64,000 nucleotides of DNA from assembly GCF_020594515.1 (NCBI RefSeq), contig NZ_JAJCTH010000002.1, positions 124,001 to 188,000 on the forward strand, written 5' to 3'. How positions within the stretch are numbered: the stretch's first letter is position 1; each line of letters starts with the position of its first letter. This document shows, piece after piece, positions 1 through 8,906 of this stretch. The position numbers were made by a program, and so were the translations under genes. The notes beneath the pieces were generated by a model. The model was not told the DNA's origin, searched no databases, and saw only the letters and a program-made list of their open reading frames with translations. The DNA comes from Rhodoferax sp. U2-2l. GTDB taxonomy: Bacteria; Pseudomonadota; Gammaproteobacteria; Burkholderiales; Burkholderiaceae_C.

Positions 1-1412
1 AGCCAGCGCCGCGGGGTCACGCCGTTGGTCATGTTGGTGAAGCGGTGTGGCCACAGCTGTGCAAAGTCCGCAAAAATGGTGCGCACCAGCAGCTCGGAGT
101 GCAGCGCCGACACGCCGTTGACCTGGTGGCTGCCCACCACCGACAGATGTGCCATGCGCACGCGGCGTTCACCCATTTCGTCAATGAGTGACAGGCGCTT
201 CAGAAAATCATGGTCACCCGGGCGAAAGCGGGCCGCCAGGTCCAGAAACTCCTTGTTGATCCGGAAGATGATTTCCAGATGACGCGGCAGCACATGCTGG
301 ATCAGCGACACCGGCCAGGTCTCCAGCGCCTCAGGCATCAGCGTGTGGTTGGTGTACGAGAAGGTTTTGCCACACAGCGCCCACGCCTTGTCCCAGTGCA
401 TGCCGTGTTCATCACACAGGATACGCATCAACTCGGCCACGCCGATGGCCGGGTGGGTGTCATTGAGGTGGATGGCCACATGCTCGGCCAAGTTGTCCAG
501 GATGTGGTGCTCGTCCAGGTGCCGTTTGATCAGGTCCTGCATCGAGGCGGCGACAAAAAAGTACTCTTGCTTGAGCCGCAACTCGCGCCCGGCCGGGGTG
601 CTGTCGTTGGGGTAGAGCACCCAGGAGATGTTTTCGTACTCGTTCTTGGCGGTGGCCGCACGCGCGTAGTCACCGGTGTTGAAGGCACCAAGGTCAATGT
701 GGTCAGGCGCCACGGCTTTCCACAGGCGCAAGGTGCTGACTTTCTGGGTGCCGTGGCCGGGCACCACCATGTCGTAGGCCTTGGCGGCCACTTCGCCAGC
801 GTGTTTCCAGGTGACCTTGCCGTCTTCGTGCGCGACCCAGCCGCCAAAACGCACCGGGTAGGTCAGATCAGGGCGGGGAAACTCCCAGGGGGTGCCGTCT
901 TTCAACCAGGAGTCCGGGTACTCCACCTGCGAGCCGTTCTGGATTTCCTGGGCAAACATGCCGTATTCATAACGGATGCCGTAGCCAAAAGACGGTAGGC
1001 CCAAGGTGGCCATCGAGTCCAGAAAGCAGGCGGCCAGGCGTCCCAGGCCCCCGTTGCCCAGCGCAGCATCGGGTTCGCTGTCGATCAGGTCTTCGAGCTG
1101 GTGGGCATGCTGGGCGGCACCGGCGGCGGCGCCCTGGGTGAGGTTCAGTGCTGCCAGCGCGTTGGAGAGCGTGCGCCCCATCAGGAATTCCATCGACAGG
1201 TACACCACACGGCGCGCCTTGTGGCGACGCTCTTCACGTTGGGTGTGGATCCAGCGCTCGGACAGCTGGGCCCGCGCCATGTGAGCCACGGCCTGCAACA
1301 GGTCGCTGCGTGACGCGTTGGCCGGGTCCGCTCCCACCGTGTGCAGCAATTGGGCGTTGATGTCTTTGCCGATCTCGTTCGGTTGGGTTTTAGCGGTGTT
1401 ATTCAAGAGCAT
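1..1412 (-). CDS. glgP: Glycogen/alpha-glucan phosphorylase, 5' part (cut by window edge)
   Basis: Releases glucose-1-phosphate from glycogen or maltodextrin ends; cytosolic and PLP-dependent. About 470 N-terminal residues are present of a family that usually runs to about 810-830; the PLP-lysine region lies beyond the window. The translation contains the family blocks VVYLSMEFLMGRTLSNAL, ALGNGGLGRLAACFLDSMAT, GYGIRYEYGMFAQ, HLNDTHPAIGVAELMRIL and TNGVTPRRWL. Start: an ATG at 1412 follows AAAGGA (1418-1413) with no spacer, whereas an in-frame TTG at 1406 has a normal 6-nt spacer, so translation may really begin at 1406. The gene diverges from ahcY across about 360 bp. Family assignment is secure; only the start is uncertain. 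Confidence 0.95.
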   Translation of the reverse strand, partial: MLLNNTAKTQPNEIGKDINAQLLHTVGADPANASRSDLLQAVAHMARAQLSERWIHTQREERRHKARRVVYLSMEFLMGRTLSNALAALNLTQGAAAGAAQHAHQLEDLIDSEPDAALGNGGLGRLAACFLDSMATLGLPSFGYGIRYEYGMFAQEIQNGSQVEYPDSWLKDGTPWEFPRPDLTYPVRFGGWVAHEDGKVTWKHAGEVAAKAYDMVVPGHGTQKVSTLRLWKAVAPDHIDLGAFNTGDYARAATAKNEYENISWVLYPNDSTPAGRELRLKQEYFFVAASMQDLIKRHLDEHHILDNLAEHVAIHLNDTHPAIGVAELMRILCDEHGMHWDKAWALCGKTFSYTNHTLMPEALETWPVSLIQHVLPRHLEIIFRINKEFLDLAARFRPGDHDFLKRLSLIDEMGERRVRMAHLSVVGSHQVNGVSALHSELLVRTIFADFAQLWPHRFTNMTNGVTPRRW

Positions 1413-1585
1413 TCCTTTGGATGGCCTCATCCGGTGAGGCGTTGGCGTCTATTTTGCACGCTCGAAGGCGCGAATCACGGGCGAGAGTTACAGGAAAATT
1501 ACTAAGCAAGTTGTCGGCCAGCTTGCGGTGCGGCCCGGGATTGGCCATGGGCAGGCTGCGCACGCCCCCTATAATCCGGCTCCAT

Positions 1586-1690
1586 TCCGAGGAGCGTTGC
1601 AACTCACACTGATGTCAATGGACGTCGTGCTGAGTGAGGCTCGGACCCCGCTGTTGTTTTTTGGCACAGCGTTTCACAACGGCGCTCACC
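1586..1690 (+). promoter_or_regulatory. SAH riboswitch (S-adenosylhomocysteine-sensing leader of ahcY)
   Basis: Stem P1 pairs CCGAG (1587-1591) with CTCGG (1640-1644). P2 pairs CTCAC (1603-1607) with GTGAG (1634-1638) and is capped by an inner GATGTC/GACGTC hairpin (1611-1626). A pseudoknot pairs GAGCGT (1592-1597) with GCGCTC (1682-1687). This is the architecture of the SAH riboswitch known upstream of ahcY in beta- and gammaproteobacteria, in which SAH binding switches expression on. It ends about 80 nt before the ahcY ATG. The call is from manual base pairing. Confidence 0.9.
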
Positions 1691-1771
1691 CACGGACCCT
1701 GTGCGGTGAGTCTTTTCCCCTTGATTCGCGCGCCTGGCCCGTGGTTGTCACCTTAACTTTTGGAGTGAACC

Positions 1772-3238
<1,467 letters not shown>

Positions 3239-3331
3239 TCCCCCCGAAGCGCCTGCGGCGCCTCCCCCCGAGGGGGCGATACCAGTCGCCCGGCTAAGCC
3301 GGTTCGACGGTATCCCTCGCTTGAAGGGCGC
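3239..3331. repeat. GC-rich intergenic repeat made of small palindromes
   Basis: The ahcY-tlyA gap holds consecutive short inverted repeats: GCGCCTGCGGCGC, a CCCCCC/GGGGGG stem, and GGCTAAGCC. I recognise this composition as a dispersed intergenic repeat of Comamonadaceae, from memory and not by search. It sits inside a probable riboswitch-controlled operon and could lower readthrough or stabilise the ahcY 3' end. Confidence 0.55.
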
Positions 3332-3357
3332 AGCTGCAGTATTTAACTTGGAGATGT

Positions 3358-4281
3358 ATGCGAATTGACCAATTGCTGGTTCAGCGTGGCTTGGCCAGCA
3401 CCCGTTCTCAGGCTCAGCGCCTGATTGCGGGCGGTGTCCAGTGGCGCCAGGGTGATGTCTGGCGCCAGGTCGCCAAAAACGGCGACGACGTGCCTGCAGA
3501 GGCCGAGCTGAAGTTGCTTGACGACGCCGAGGCGCGTTATGTGTCGCGCGGCGGCCTCAAGCTGGAAGCGGCGCTCCAACACGTGGGCCTGTCGGTCAAC
3601 GGCCTACAGTGCCTGGATGTGGGGCAAAGCACCGGTGGGTTCACCGACTGCCTGCTGCAACACGGGGCGCGCATGGTGGTGGGGGTGGACGTGGGCAGCG
3701 CCCAACTGCACCCCCAACTGCGCGGCGACCCGCGCGTGTTGTGTGTGGAAGGTCTCAACGCCCGCGCCCTGGATGCCGCTGATTTGATCGCTGCGTATGA
3801 GGACAGCATCGGTGCTGAGGGCCAATTTGACCTGGAAGATGATGGCGATGGCGATGGCGATGGCGATGGCGATGGCGATGCGTCAGGGCAGGGGGTCGAT
3901 GACGCGTCGGACGATGAACTGGCCGCTTCGGCGGGCGGGGTGTCGTCGGATGGTGCGTTTGTCCCTGAGTTTGACCTGATCGTGGCCGATTTGTCGTTCA
4001 TCTCGCAAACCCTGGTGTTACCTGCTGTGGTGCCGCTGCTCAAAGCCGGTGGCACGCTGCTGACGCTGGTCAAGCCGCAATTCGAATTGCAGCCGGGTCA
4101 GGTCGGCAAGGGTGGCATCGTCAAGGACACGGCGATGTACGCGCTGGTGGAACAGCGGCTGCGCGAGTCTTGCGCCGAACTGGGCCTGACCGTGACGCAC
4201 TGGTTTGATTCACCCATCTCAGGCGGCGACGGCAACCGCGAATTTTTCATCTGCGCCCGCTGTTCCGGTGCGGCTGAGTAA
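3358..4281 (+). CDS. tlyA: TlyA-family rRNA 2'-O-methyltransferase with an acidic insertion
   Basis: TlyA proteins methylate ribose 2'-OH groups of cytidines in 16S and/or 23S rRNA using SAM; they are often annotated as haemolysin A. Residues 1-60 form an S4 RNA-binding domain (MRIDQLLVQRGLASTRSQAQ). The Rossmann methyltransferase follows with LDVGQSTGGFTDCLL (about 86-100), VADLSFIS, LVKPQFE and NREFF, giving the expected K-D-K-E catalytic set. At 307 aa it is about 40 residues longer than most relatives because of an acidic stretch (about 158-200) containing repeated Gly-Asp encoded by a hexanucleotide repeat. It lies between ahcY and metF, so its SAH product could be removed by AhcY. Confidence 0.9.
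   Translation: MRIDQLLVQRGLASTRSQAQRLIAGGVQWRQGDVWRQVAKNGDDVPAEAELKLLDDAEARYVSRGGLKLEAALQHVGLSVNGLQCLDVGQSTGGFTDCLLQHGARMVVGVDVGSAQLHPQLRGDPRVLCVEGLNARALDAADLIAAYEDSIGAEGQFDLEDDGDGDGDGDGDGDASGQGVDDASDDELAASAGGVSSDGAFVPEFDLIVADLSFISQTLVLPAVVPLLKAGGTLLTLVKPQFELQPGQVGKGGIVKDTAMYALVEQRLRESCAELGLTVTHWFDSPISGGDGNREFFICARCSGAAE
3841..3880 (+). repeat. In-frame hexanucleotide tandem repeat (GATGGC x6) inside tlyA
   Basis: Six perfect copies of GATGGC (3841-3876) plus a partial seventh encode alternating Asp-Gly. Loss or gain of a unit keeps the frame, so it changes loop length rather than switching the gene off. Confidence 0.97.
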
Positions 4282-4355
4282 CTTGAAAATCTTGTGGCCC
4301 GCTCTCGCCAGGCTTGGCTGACAGCGCGGTTCACCCCACTTTGTAAAGGCGTGTC

Positions 4356-5198
4356 ATGACCGCTTCTTCACGACTCCCCGTCAGCATTGAATTTTTCCCA
4401 CCCAAAACCCCTGAAGGCGTGGAAAAACTGCGCCTGGTGCGCCAGCAGCTGTATGCGCTCCAACCCGAATTCTGTTCCGTGACGTTTGGCGCGGGTGGCT
4501 CCACCCAAGAGGGCACCTTCAACACCGTGCGCGACATCCAGGCCGAGGGCGTGGCGGCGGCGTCGCACTTCTCGTGCATTGGCGCCAGCCGCGCCGGAGT
4601 GCGCGAGCAACTTGCCACGCTGAAAGCCATGGGTGTGAAGCGCCTGGTGGCCCTGCGTGGTGACTTGCCCAGCGGCTACGGCGCGGGCGGTGAATTCCAT
4701 TACGCCAGCGATCTGGTGGCCTTTATCCGCGCCGAGACCGGGGACGACTTCCACATCGAGGTGGCGGCGTACCCCGAAATCCACCCGCAAGCCAAGTCTC
4801 CCGAGAGCGACCTCAAAGCCTTTGCCACCAAGGTGCGCGCCGGTGCCAATTCAGCCATCACCCAGTACTTCTACAACTCGGATGCGTACTTCCGTTTTGT
4901 GGAAGACTGCGACGCGCTGGGGGTGCAGGTGCCCGTGGTGCCGGGCATCATGCCGATCACCAGTTCCACCCAGTTGATGCGGTTCAGTGACGCCTGCGGG
5001 GCCGAAATCCCGCGCTGGATCCGGCTGCGGCTGCAAGGGTTTGGCGACGACACGGCCAGCATCAAGGCCTTTGGTCTGGATGTGGTGACCGATTTGTGTG
5101 AGCAGCTGCGTGCCGGTGGCGCGCCGGGGCTGCACTTTTACAGCATGAACCAGAGCGCTGCCACGCTGGAGATCTGCCAGCGGTTGGATTTGCTCTGA
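4356..5198 (+). CDS. metF: 5,10-methylenetetrahydrofolate reductase
   Basis: Reduces 5,10-methylene-THF to 5-methyl-THF, the methyl donor for homocysteine remethylation to methionine; FAD-dependent, cytosolic. It has 280 aa, close to the usual 280-300. The N-terminal SIEFFPPKTPEG carries the conserved catalytic Glu region, followed by SVTFGAGGST, ALRGDLP, the QYFYNSDAYFRFV segment and PGIMPI. The ATG at 4356 follows AAAGG. Its position after ahcY-tlyA completes the SAM-recycling logic: AhcY makes homocysteine and MetF supplies the methyl group. It may share the riboswitch-driven transcript. Confidence 0.97.
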   Translation: MTASSRLPVSIEFFPPKTPEGVEKLRLVRQQLYALQPEFCSVTFGAGGSTQEGTFNTVRDIQAEGVAAASHFSCIGASRAGVREQLATLKAMGVKRLVALRGDLPSGYGAGGEFHYASDLVAFIRAETGDDFHIEVAAYPEIHPQAKSPESDLKAFATKVRAGANSAITQYFYNSDAYFRFVEDCDALGVQVPVVPGIMPITSSTQLMRFSDACGAEIPRWIRLRLQGFGDDTASIKAFGLDVVTDLCEQLRAGGAPGLHFYSMNQSAATLEICQRLDLL

Positions 5199-5209
5199 TC
5201 TGGTTTGGA

Positions 5210-5246
5210 TGGCTTTTAGCCCTGATTCATAAGGACTAGAGGCTGT
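5210..5246. repeat. Short imperfect palindromic repeat, copy 1
   Basis: GGCTTTTAGCCCT is followed by a short loop and AGGACTAGAGGCTG, forming an imperfect hairpin just after metF. A related unit (AATAAGCCTCTAGCCCT with its inverse) lies at 7325-7367. It resembles a dispersed palindrome common in Comamonadaceae intergenic regions, as I remember it. The two copies bracket the AT-rich insert. Confidence 0.5.
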
Positions 5247-5309
5247 TTTAACCATGAGTCCTGTTCGCTGGCCACTCGCGGCTGGGCAACGGATTTGGGG
5301 CGATAGTGG

Positions 5310-5390
5310 CGGCAGGGGATGGGTTGGGGCGGCGGCCTCATACTGTCAAAGGCCCAGAAATCGGCCGCCACCCCAACCCATCCCCTGCCG
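5310..5390. repeat. 28-bp near-perfect inverted repeat (27/28) with 25-nt loop
   Basis: The left arm at 5310-5337 and right arm at 5363-5390 are reverse complements with a single mismatch. The stem would be very stable. There is no T-tract after it, so it is not a classical terminator. It may act on metF mRNA 3' ends or mark an insertion boundary: AT-rich DNA begins about 100 bp further on. Confidence 0.9.
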
Positions 5391-5807
5391 GCGAGCGACG
5401 TTGGTGTGCCAGCAAAAAAATGGAATTCAGGCTAAGGCGCCACTGCTGATAACAGCGGAAGCGGTCGTTCACTAAGTCGGCCTAATTACCTGTTTTTGAC
5501 GCTTTGCCCCCTAGAATCTGGAAATTTCACATTACGTGAGTTTGTGGGATTATTTAATTGTATAAAAAAGATAATAAAGTGGAAGAAATCTAGACTGTAA
5601 GCTACTACTAAGAGATTTTGTGTTCATTTTATCCCGCAGAGCCAAGAATATAAAATAGACTTTTTGGGGTAAATTACATTATGTGATTTTGGGTTGATGG
5701 TGGCGCCTAAGAGTATAGGAAAAAATAGCAAATGAAAAAACAGCCAAAGATAGATGGCATCGATGTGACTGATGTTTTAATCTGCTAAAAAATGAGTAGA
5801 TTGGAAT
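5391..5807. other. AT-rich leader region upstream of the orphan gene
   Basis: Base composition changes sharply from GC-rich to AT-rich after about 5470, with runs such as TTTAATTGTATAAAAAAG. The only coding signal is an 18-codon open frame at 5732-5788 (ATG AAA AAA CAG ... TGC TAA). It has a distant AGGA 11 nt upstream and ends 19 nt before the next ATG. It could be a leader peptide or chance. No other gene is seen here. Confidence 0.5.
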
Positions 5808-6863
5808 ATGTATATGAGGCACAATATTCTCGCAAGCGCTATCATTAATATATTTAATGAACAGGCAAAGGAGGCTGTGAGAGAAAAGAAAAAAGAACCT
5901 TACATACTGTTGTACGTCGATGCAAAACCATCTGAGTCAATTCAAAAGCACGAACTCCCAGGGCTTGGAGTTGCCGCTATTTTTGTGTACAGCAAGGACG
6001 CCAAGACGGTTGATGTACCAATAAAGCAATACAAGGAATATGGCCGATCTGAAAAGGCTGCAAAGGCGTTAGAACTCAAGAACTGGATGAAGGCGGAAAG
6101 AGAAAGAAATAACCTGACCATAGTTGGGTTTATGAATGCTCTTGACCAAAGTTCAGCTGCGCGATTAGGCCTTGATCTGATCGAGGAACTGCCTGATACG
6201 CGAATCGAAAAACACTACAACCAATACCGTCTATACTTTGGCAATGAACATATAGATTTCGCGCATGCGGTCGCGCTTTTGTACTACATGTTTACAGTAT
6301 CGTTCGCAATACTACTTGTAGCTTTATCAATCGACGAAGCGCATAGGGAACACATGATCGCGTTGCTGGATAGATTCCCGGACGAAAGCAAAGGGGGTGT
6401 TGTGCCAGGAAACAAGTCGCCGACAACTCAGGGAATGAAGTTTATGCATTTTTTGAAAGCGAACGCCAAAACCTTCACAGGTATCGACGCTAAAAACAAG
6501 GCTAGTGGTATCGCGTATCGACTAGACACACTAGAGGGATGGAAGAGTAAGGTTGATGAAAAGTGGAAAGATCCGAAAAAACATCCACACTTTACATTGG
6601 TTGATTGGCTTGTAGCGGCAGCAATTGCTCACCGATTCCCAGAAAAATTCGTGGAAGAATTTAGGTCTTCTAAACTGGGGAAGAAGAAACGAAATGCTGA
6701 AGACACACAAGAGGCTTTGGAACAGTTGTATCAGGAGTTTAAGAAACACAAAATCTTTGAAATTGCTGACGAACGTACCTTGGGAATGATTAAATCAGAC
6801 AAGAAGCAATGGGAAGTCCCGGGTGAGGCGAAGCAGTTCATCTACGATCGAGCAGCGGGGTAA
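5808..6863 (+). CDS. Unrecognised AT-rich orphan protein (351 aa)
   Basis: I do not recognise this protein. It is lysine-rich (KEAVREKKKE, GKKKRNAEDTQ). Residues about 151-174 form a hydrophobic stretch (FAHAVALLYYMFTVSFAILL and following) that could be a buried helix or single membrane segment. The last third is charged and helical, possibly coiled coil (residues 295-320). No nuclease, NTPase or DNA-binding motif is evident. Base composition and codon use are far from the GC-rich neighbours, indicating recent acquisition. The second ATG at 5814 has a better spacer from the TTGGA upstream than the first at 5808, so the protein may be 349 aa. It stands alone, with non-coding DNA on both sides. 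A real gene is likely, given over 1 kb open in AT-rich DNA. Confidence 0.75.
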   Translation: MYMRHNILASAIINIFNEQAKEAVREKKKEPYILLYVDAKPSESIQKHELPGLGVAAIFVYSKDAKTVDVPIKQYKEYGRSEKAAKALELKNWMKAERERNNLTIVGFMNALDQSSAARLGLDLIEELPDTRIEKHYNQYRLYFGNEHIDFAHAVALLYYMFTVSFAILLVALSIDEAHREHMIALLDRFPDESKGGVVPGNKSPTTQGMKFMHFLKANAKTFTGIDAKNKASGIAYRLDTLEGWKSKVDEKWKDPKKHPHFTLVDWLVAAAIAHRFPEKFVEEFRSSKLGKKKRNAEDTQEALEQLYQEFKKHKIFEIADERTLGMIKSDKKQWEVPGEAKQFIYDRAAG

Positions 6864-6884
6864 CACTTTGCACCGTCATGAATA

Positions 6885-6957
6885 CACGTAACACAAGGCG
6901 CTCGTTCGGACCCAAACTACGCTGCGCTTCTTTCGGCGCAGCACAGCTTCAATGGTG
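6885..6957. other. Imperfect palindrome after the orphan gene, vaguely attC-like
   Basis: Starting 21 nt after the orphan stop, GTAACACAAGGCGCTCG is followed by a perfect 7-bp stem GCTGCGC/GCGCAGC and then GGTGATAC, roughly complementary to the first bases. An AT-rich single gene followed closely by a 70-bp imperfect palindrome is how integron cassettes look. However, the GTTRRRY core and its inverse are not well preserved and no integrase is present, so this is only a resemblance. Confidence 0.25.
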
Positions 6958-7404
6958 ATACTCCAAATTCAATGATTTGGTTGGCAGCTTTCAGGAAACT
7001 TTGTTGTCGGCTTTGGGTCTACAGCGGGTTGCCAGTGTCGCCAGACTGAACGGCAGGTATGGGGTCGGCAGATTGGCAAACTGTAGGACCACTTTCAGCC
7101 CATAGCCGTCATCAACGTTCATAGCCAAAATCGTTGAAGGTGGGTGGCGGGGTTGCCGGGCGTAGAACCCATTCGCGTGACGACACAGATTGCGCACCAA
7201 CACGGGTGGCGACACCCGAATAAGCAGCTAATTCAAACCGTCACCCGCGAGGGGGCCGGAGAACGGTAACCCCGCCGCCCGCCTGGCGCGACCTGACTCA
7301 GTATCAGATACCGGTTGTTGAAAAAATAAGCCTCTAGCCCTGAACCGATAGGGGAAATAAGCTATTGATGAGATAGCAAGCCGCAGAGCGTGGGGCCACA
7401 GCCT
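6958..7404. other. Intergenic region without a convincing gene
   Basis: Composition returns gradually to GC-rich. A 74-codon minus-strand frame (6991-7215, translation starting MSPPVLVRNLCRHAN) is open, but it has no clear ribosome-binding site and no family I can name. It may be a remnant of an older insertion. The 3' part holds the palindromic repeat copy at 7325-7367, and manC ends at 7405. Confidence 0.5.
7325..7367. repeat. Short imperfect palindromic repeat, copy 2
   Basis: AATAAGCCTCTAGCCCT, an 8-nt loop, then AGGGGAAATAAGCTATT; the arms are imperfect reverse complements. It is related to the copy at 5210-5246 and lies just downstream of manC on the minus strand. Confidence 0.5.
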
Positions 7405-8865
7405 CTACCGACCGTACACATCCTCAAGCCGCACGATGTCGTCCTCTCCCAGGTAGGAACCGGACTGCACCTCAATCATCTCCAGCGGCACCCGCCCCGG
7501 GTTCTCCAGCCGGTGCGTGGTGCCCAGCGGGATGAAGGTGGACTGGTTTTCTGACAGCAAAAAGACCTCTTCGCCACGCGTGATGCGTGCCGTGCCGCTG
7601 ACCACAATCCAGTGCTCGGCACGGTGGTGGTGCATTTGCAGGCTCAGAACACCGCCGGGCTTGACCATGATGCGCTTGACCTGAAAGCGCGCACCCCGGT
7701 CCACGCCGTCGTACGAACCCCAGGGCCGGAACACCTTGCGGTGGATGCTGCCCTCGGGGCGTTTTTGGGCCTTGAGTTGGTCCACAATTTTCTTCACGTC
7801 TTGCGTCTTGTCCTTGTGCGACACCAGGATCGCATCGGCGGTTTCGACCACCACCAGGTCACGCACCCCCACGCAGGCCACCAGGCGGCCTTCTGACAGG
7901 GCCAGGGTGTTTTCGCAGTCTTGCAGCAGCACATCACCCTGTGCCACGTTGCCCGACGCGTCCTTGGGCAGCACCTGCCACAGCGCGTCCCAGGCACCCA
8001 CGTCGGACCAGCCTGCGTTGAGCGGCAGCACCACACCGGCGGGTAGCGTGCTGCTGCTGGTGTTGGCGGCAATACGTTCCATCACCGCGTAGTCGATCGA
8101 GTCGCTCGGGCAGGCGGCAAACAGCTCTTTGCCCACGCGCACAAATTCGCCATCGGTCTGGCCGACTTCCCAGGCGCTCTGGCAGGCGGCCAGGATGTCG
8201 GCACGGCAGACTCCCAGGGCGGAGAGCCAGACCGAGGCGCGCATCATGAACAGGCCGCTGTTCCACAGGTAGCTGCCCGCATCCAGGTAAGACTGGGCGG
8301 TGGCGAGGTCGGGTTTTTCGACAAACCGGGCGATGCTGCGGGCTGCTGCGTCGGCGTTGCCAAACTGGGTGCCGGTCTGGATATAGCCGTAACCGGTTTC
8401 CGGCGCGTCGGGGGTGATGCCAAAGGTGACCACCGCGCCTGCGTCGGCCAGTGCTGCACCCCGGCTGACCACGTCCTGGAACGCTGCTACGTTGGTGATG
8501 ACGTGGTCGGCGGGCATCACCAGCAACACTGGATCTGCTCCACCTTTGCTAGCTGCTAACGCAGCCAGTGTGAGGGCTGGGGCGGTATTTCGGCCACAAG
8601 GCTCCAACACCACGGTGCCACTTTCACCGAGCAGGCGCAGCTGCTCGGCGATGACAAAACGGTACTCTTCGTTGCAAACCACCATCGGTGTGGTCAGGGT
8701 CACGCCGGGGGTGCCGGTGACACGGCGTACGGTGGCTTGTAAGAGGGAGTCCTGGCCGACCAGGCTCAGCAGCTGTTTGGGGTATTTCTCGCGGGACAGG
8801 GGCCACAGGCGGGTGCCGGAGCCACCGGACAAAACCACGGGCTGGACGAGGACAGGTGTGTTCAT
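7405..8865 (-). CDS. manC: Bifunctional mannose-1-phosphate guanylyltransferase / mannose-6-phosphate isomerase
   Basis: Makes GDP-mannose from mannose-1-phosphate and GTP; the C-terminal domain isomerises fructose-6-phosphate and mannose-6-phosphate. It has 486 aa, typical of type II PMI-GMP enzymes. The N-terminus carries the nucleotidyltransferase signature LSGGSGTRLWPLSREKYPKQ. The C-terminal cupin has FRPWGSYDGVDRG and MHHHRAEHWIVVSG. It is the last gene of a minus-strand run galE, nucleotidyltransferase, manC with gaps of 80 and 41 bp, probably an operon supplying sugar nucleotides for exopolysaccharide or O-antigen. Confidence 0.96.
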   Translation of the reverse strand: MNTPVLVQPVVLSGGSGTRLWPLSREKYPKQLLSLVGQDSLLQATVRRVTGTPGVTLTTPMVVCNEEYRFVIAEQLRLLGESGTVVLEPCGRNTAPALTLAALAASKGGADPVLLVMPADHVITNVAAFQDVVSRGAALADAGAVVTFGITPDAPETGYGYIQTGTQFGNADAAARSIARFVEKPDLATAQSYLDAGSYLWNSGLFMMRASVWLSALGVCRADILAACQSAWEVGQTDGEFVRVGKELFAACPSDSIDYAVMERIAANTSSSTLPAGVVLPLNAGWSDVGAWDALWQVLPKDASGNVAQGDVLLQDCENTLALSEGRLVACVGVRDLVVVETADAILVSHKDKTQDVKKIVDQLKAQKRPEGSIHRKVFRPWGSYDGVDRGARFQVKRIMVKPGGVLSLQMHHHRAEHWIVVSGTARITRGEEVFLLSENQSTFIPLGTTHRLENPGRVPLEMIEVQSGSYLGEDDIVRLEDVYGR

Positions 8866-8906
8866 GCGGTAAGACGGATGGATGTGAATGTTCAGAGGAC
8901 CTGTGC

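Noticed and set aside
5254..5475. 73-codon open frame after metF
   Set aside because: It consists mainly of the 28-bp inverted repeat and has no ribosome-binding site or similarity.
6991..7215. 74-codon minus-strand frame
   Set aside because: No ribosome-binding site and no family I can support; possibly a remnant, noted only within the intergenic entry.
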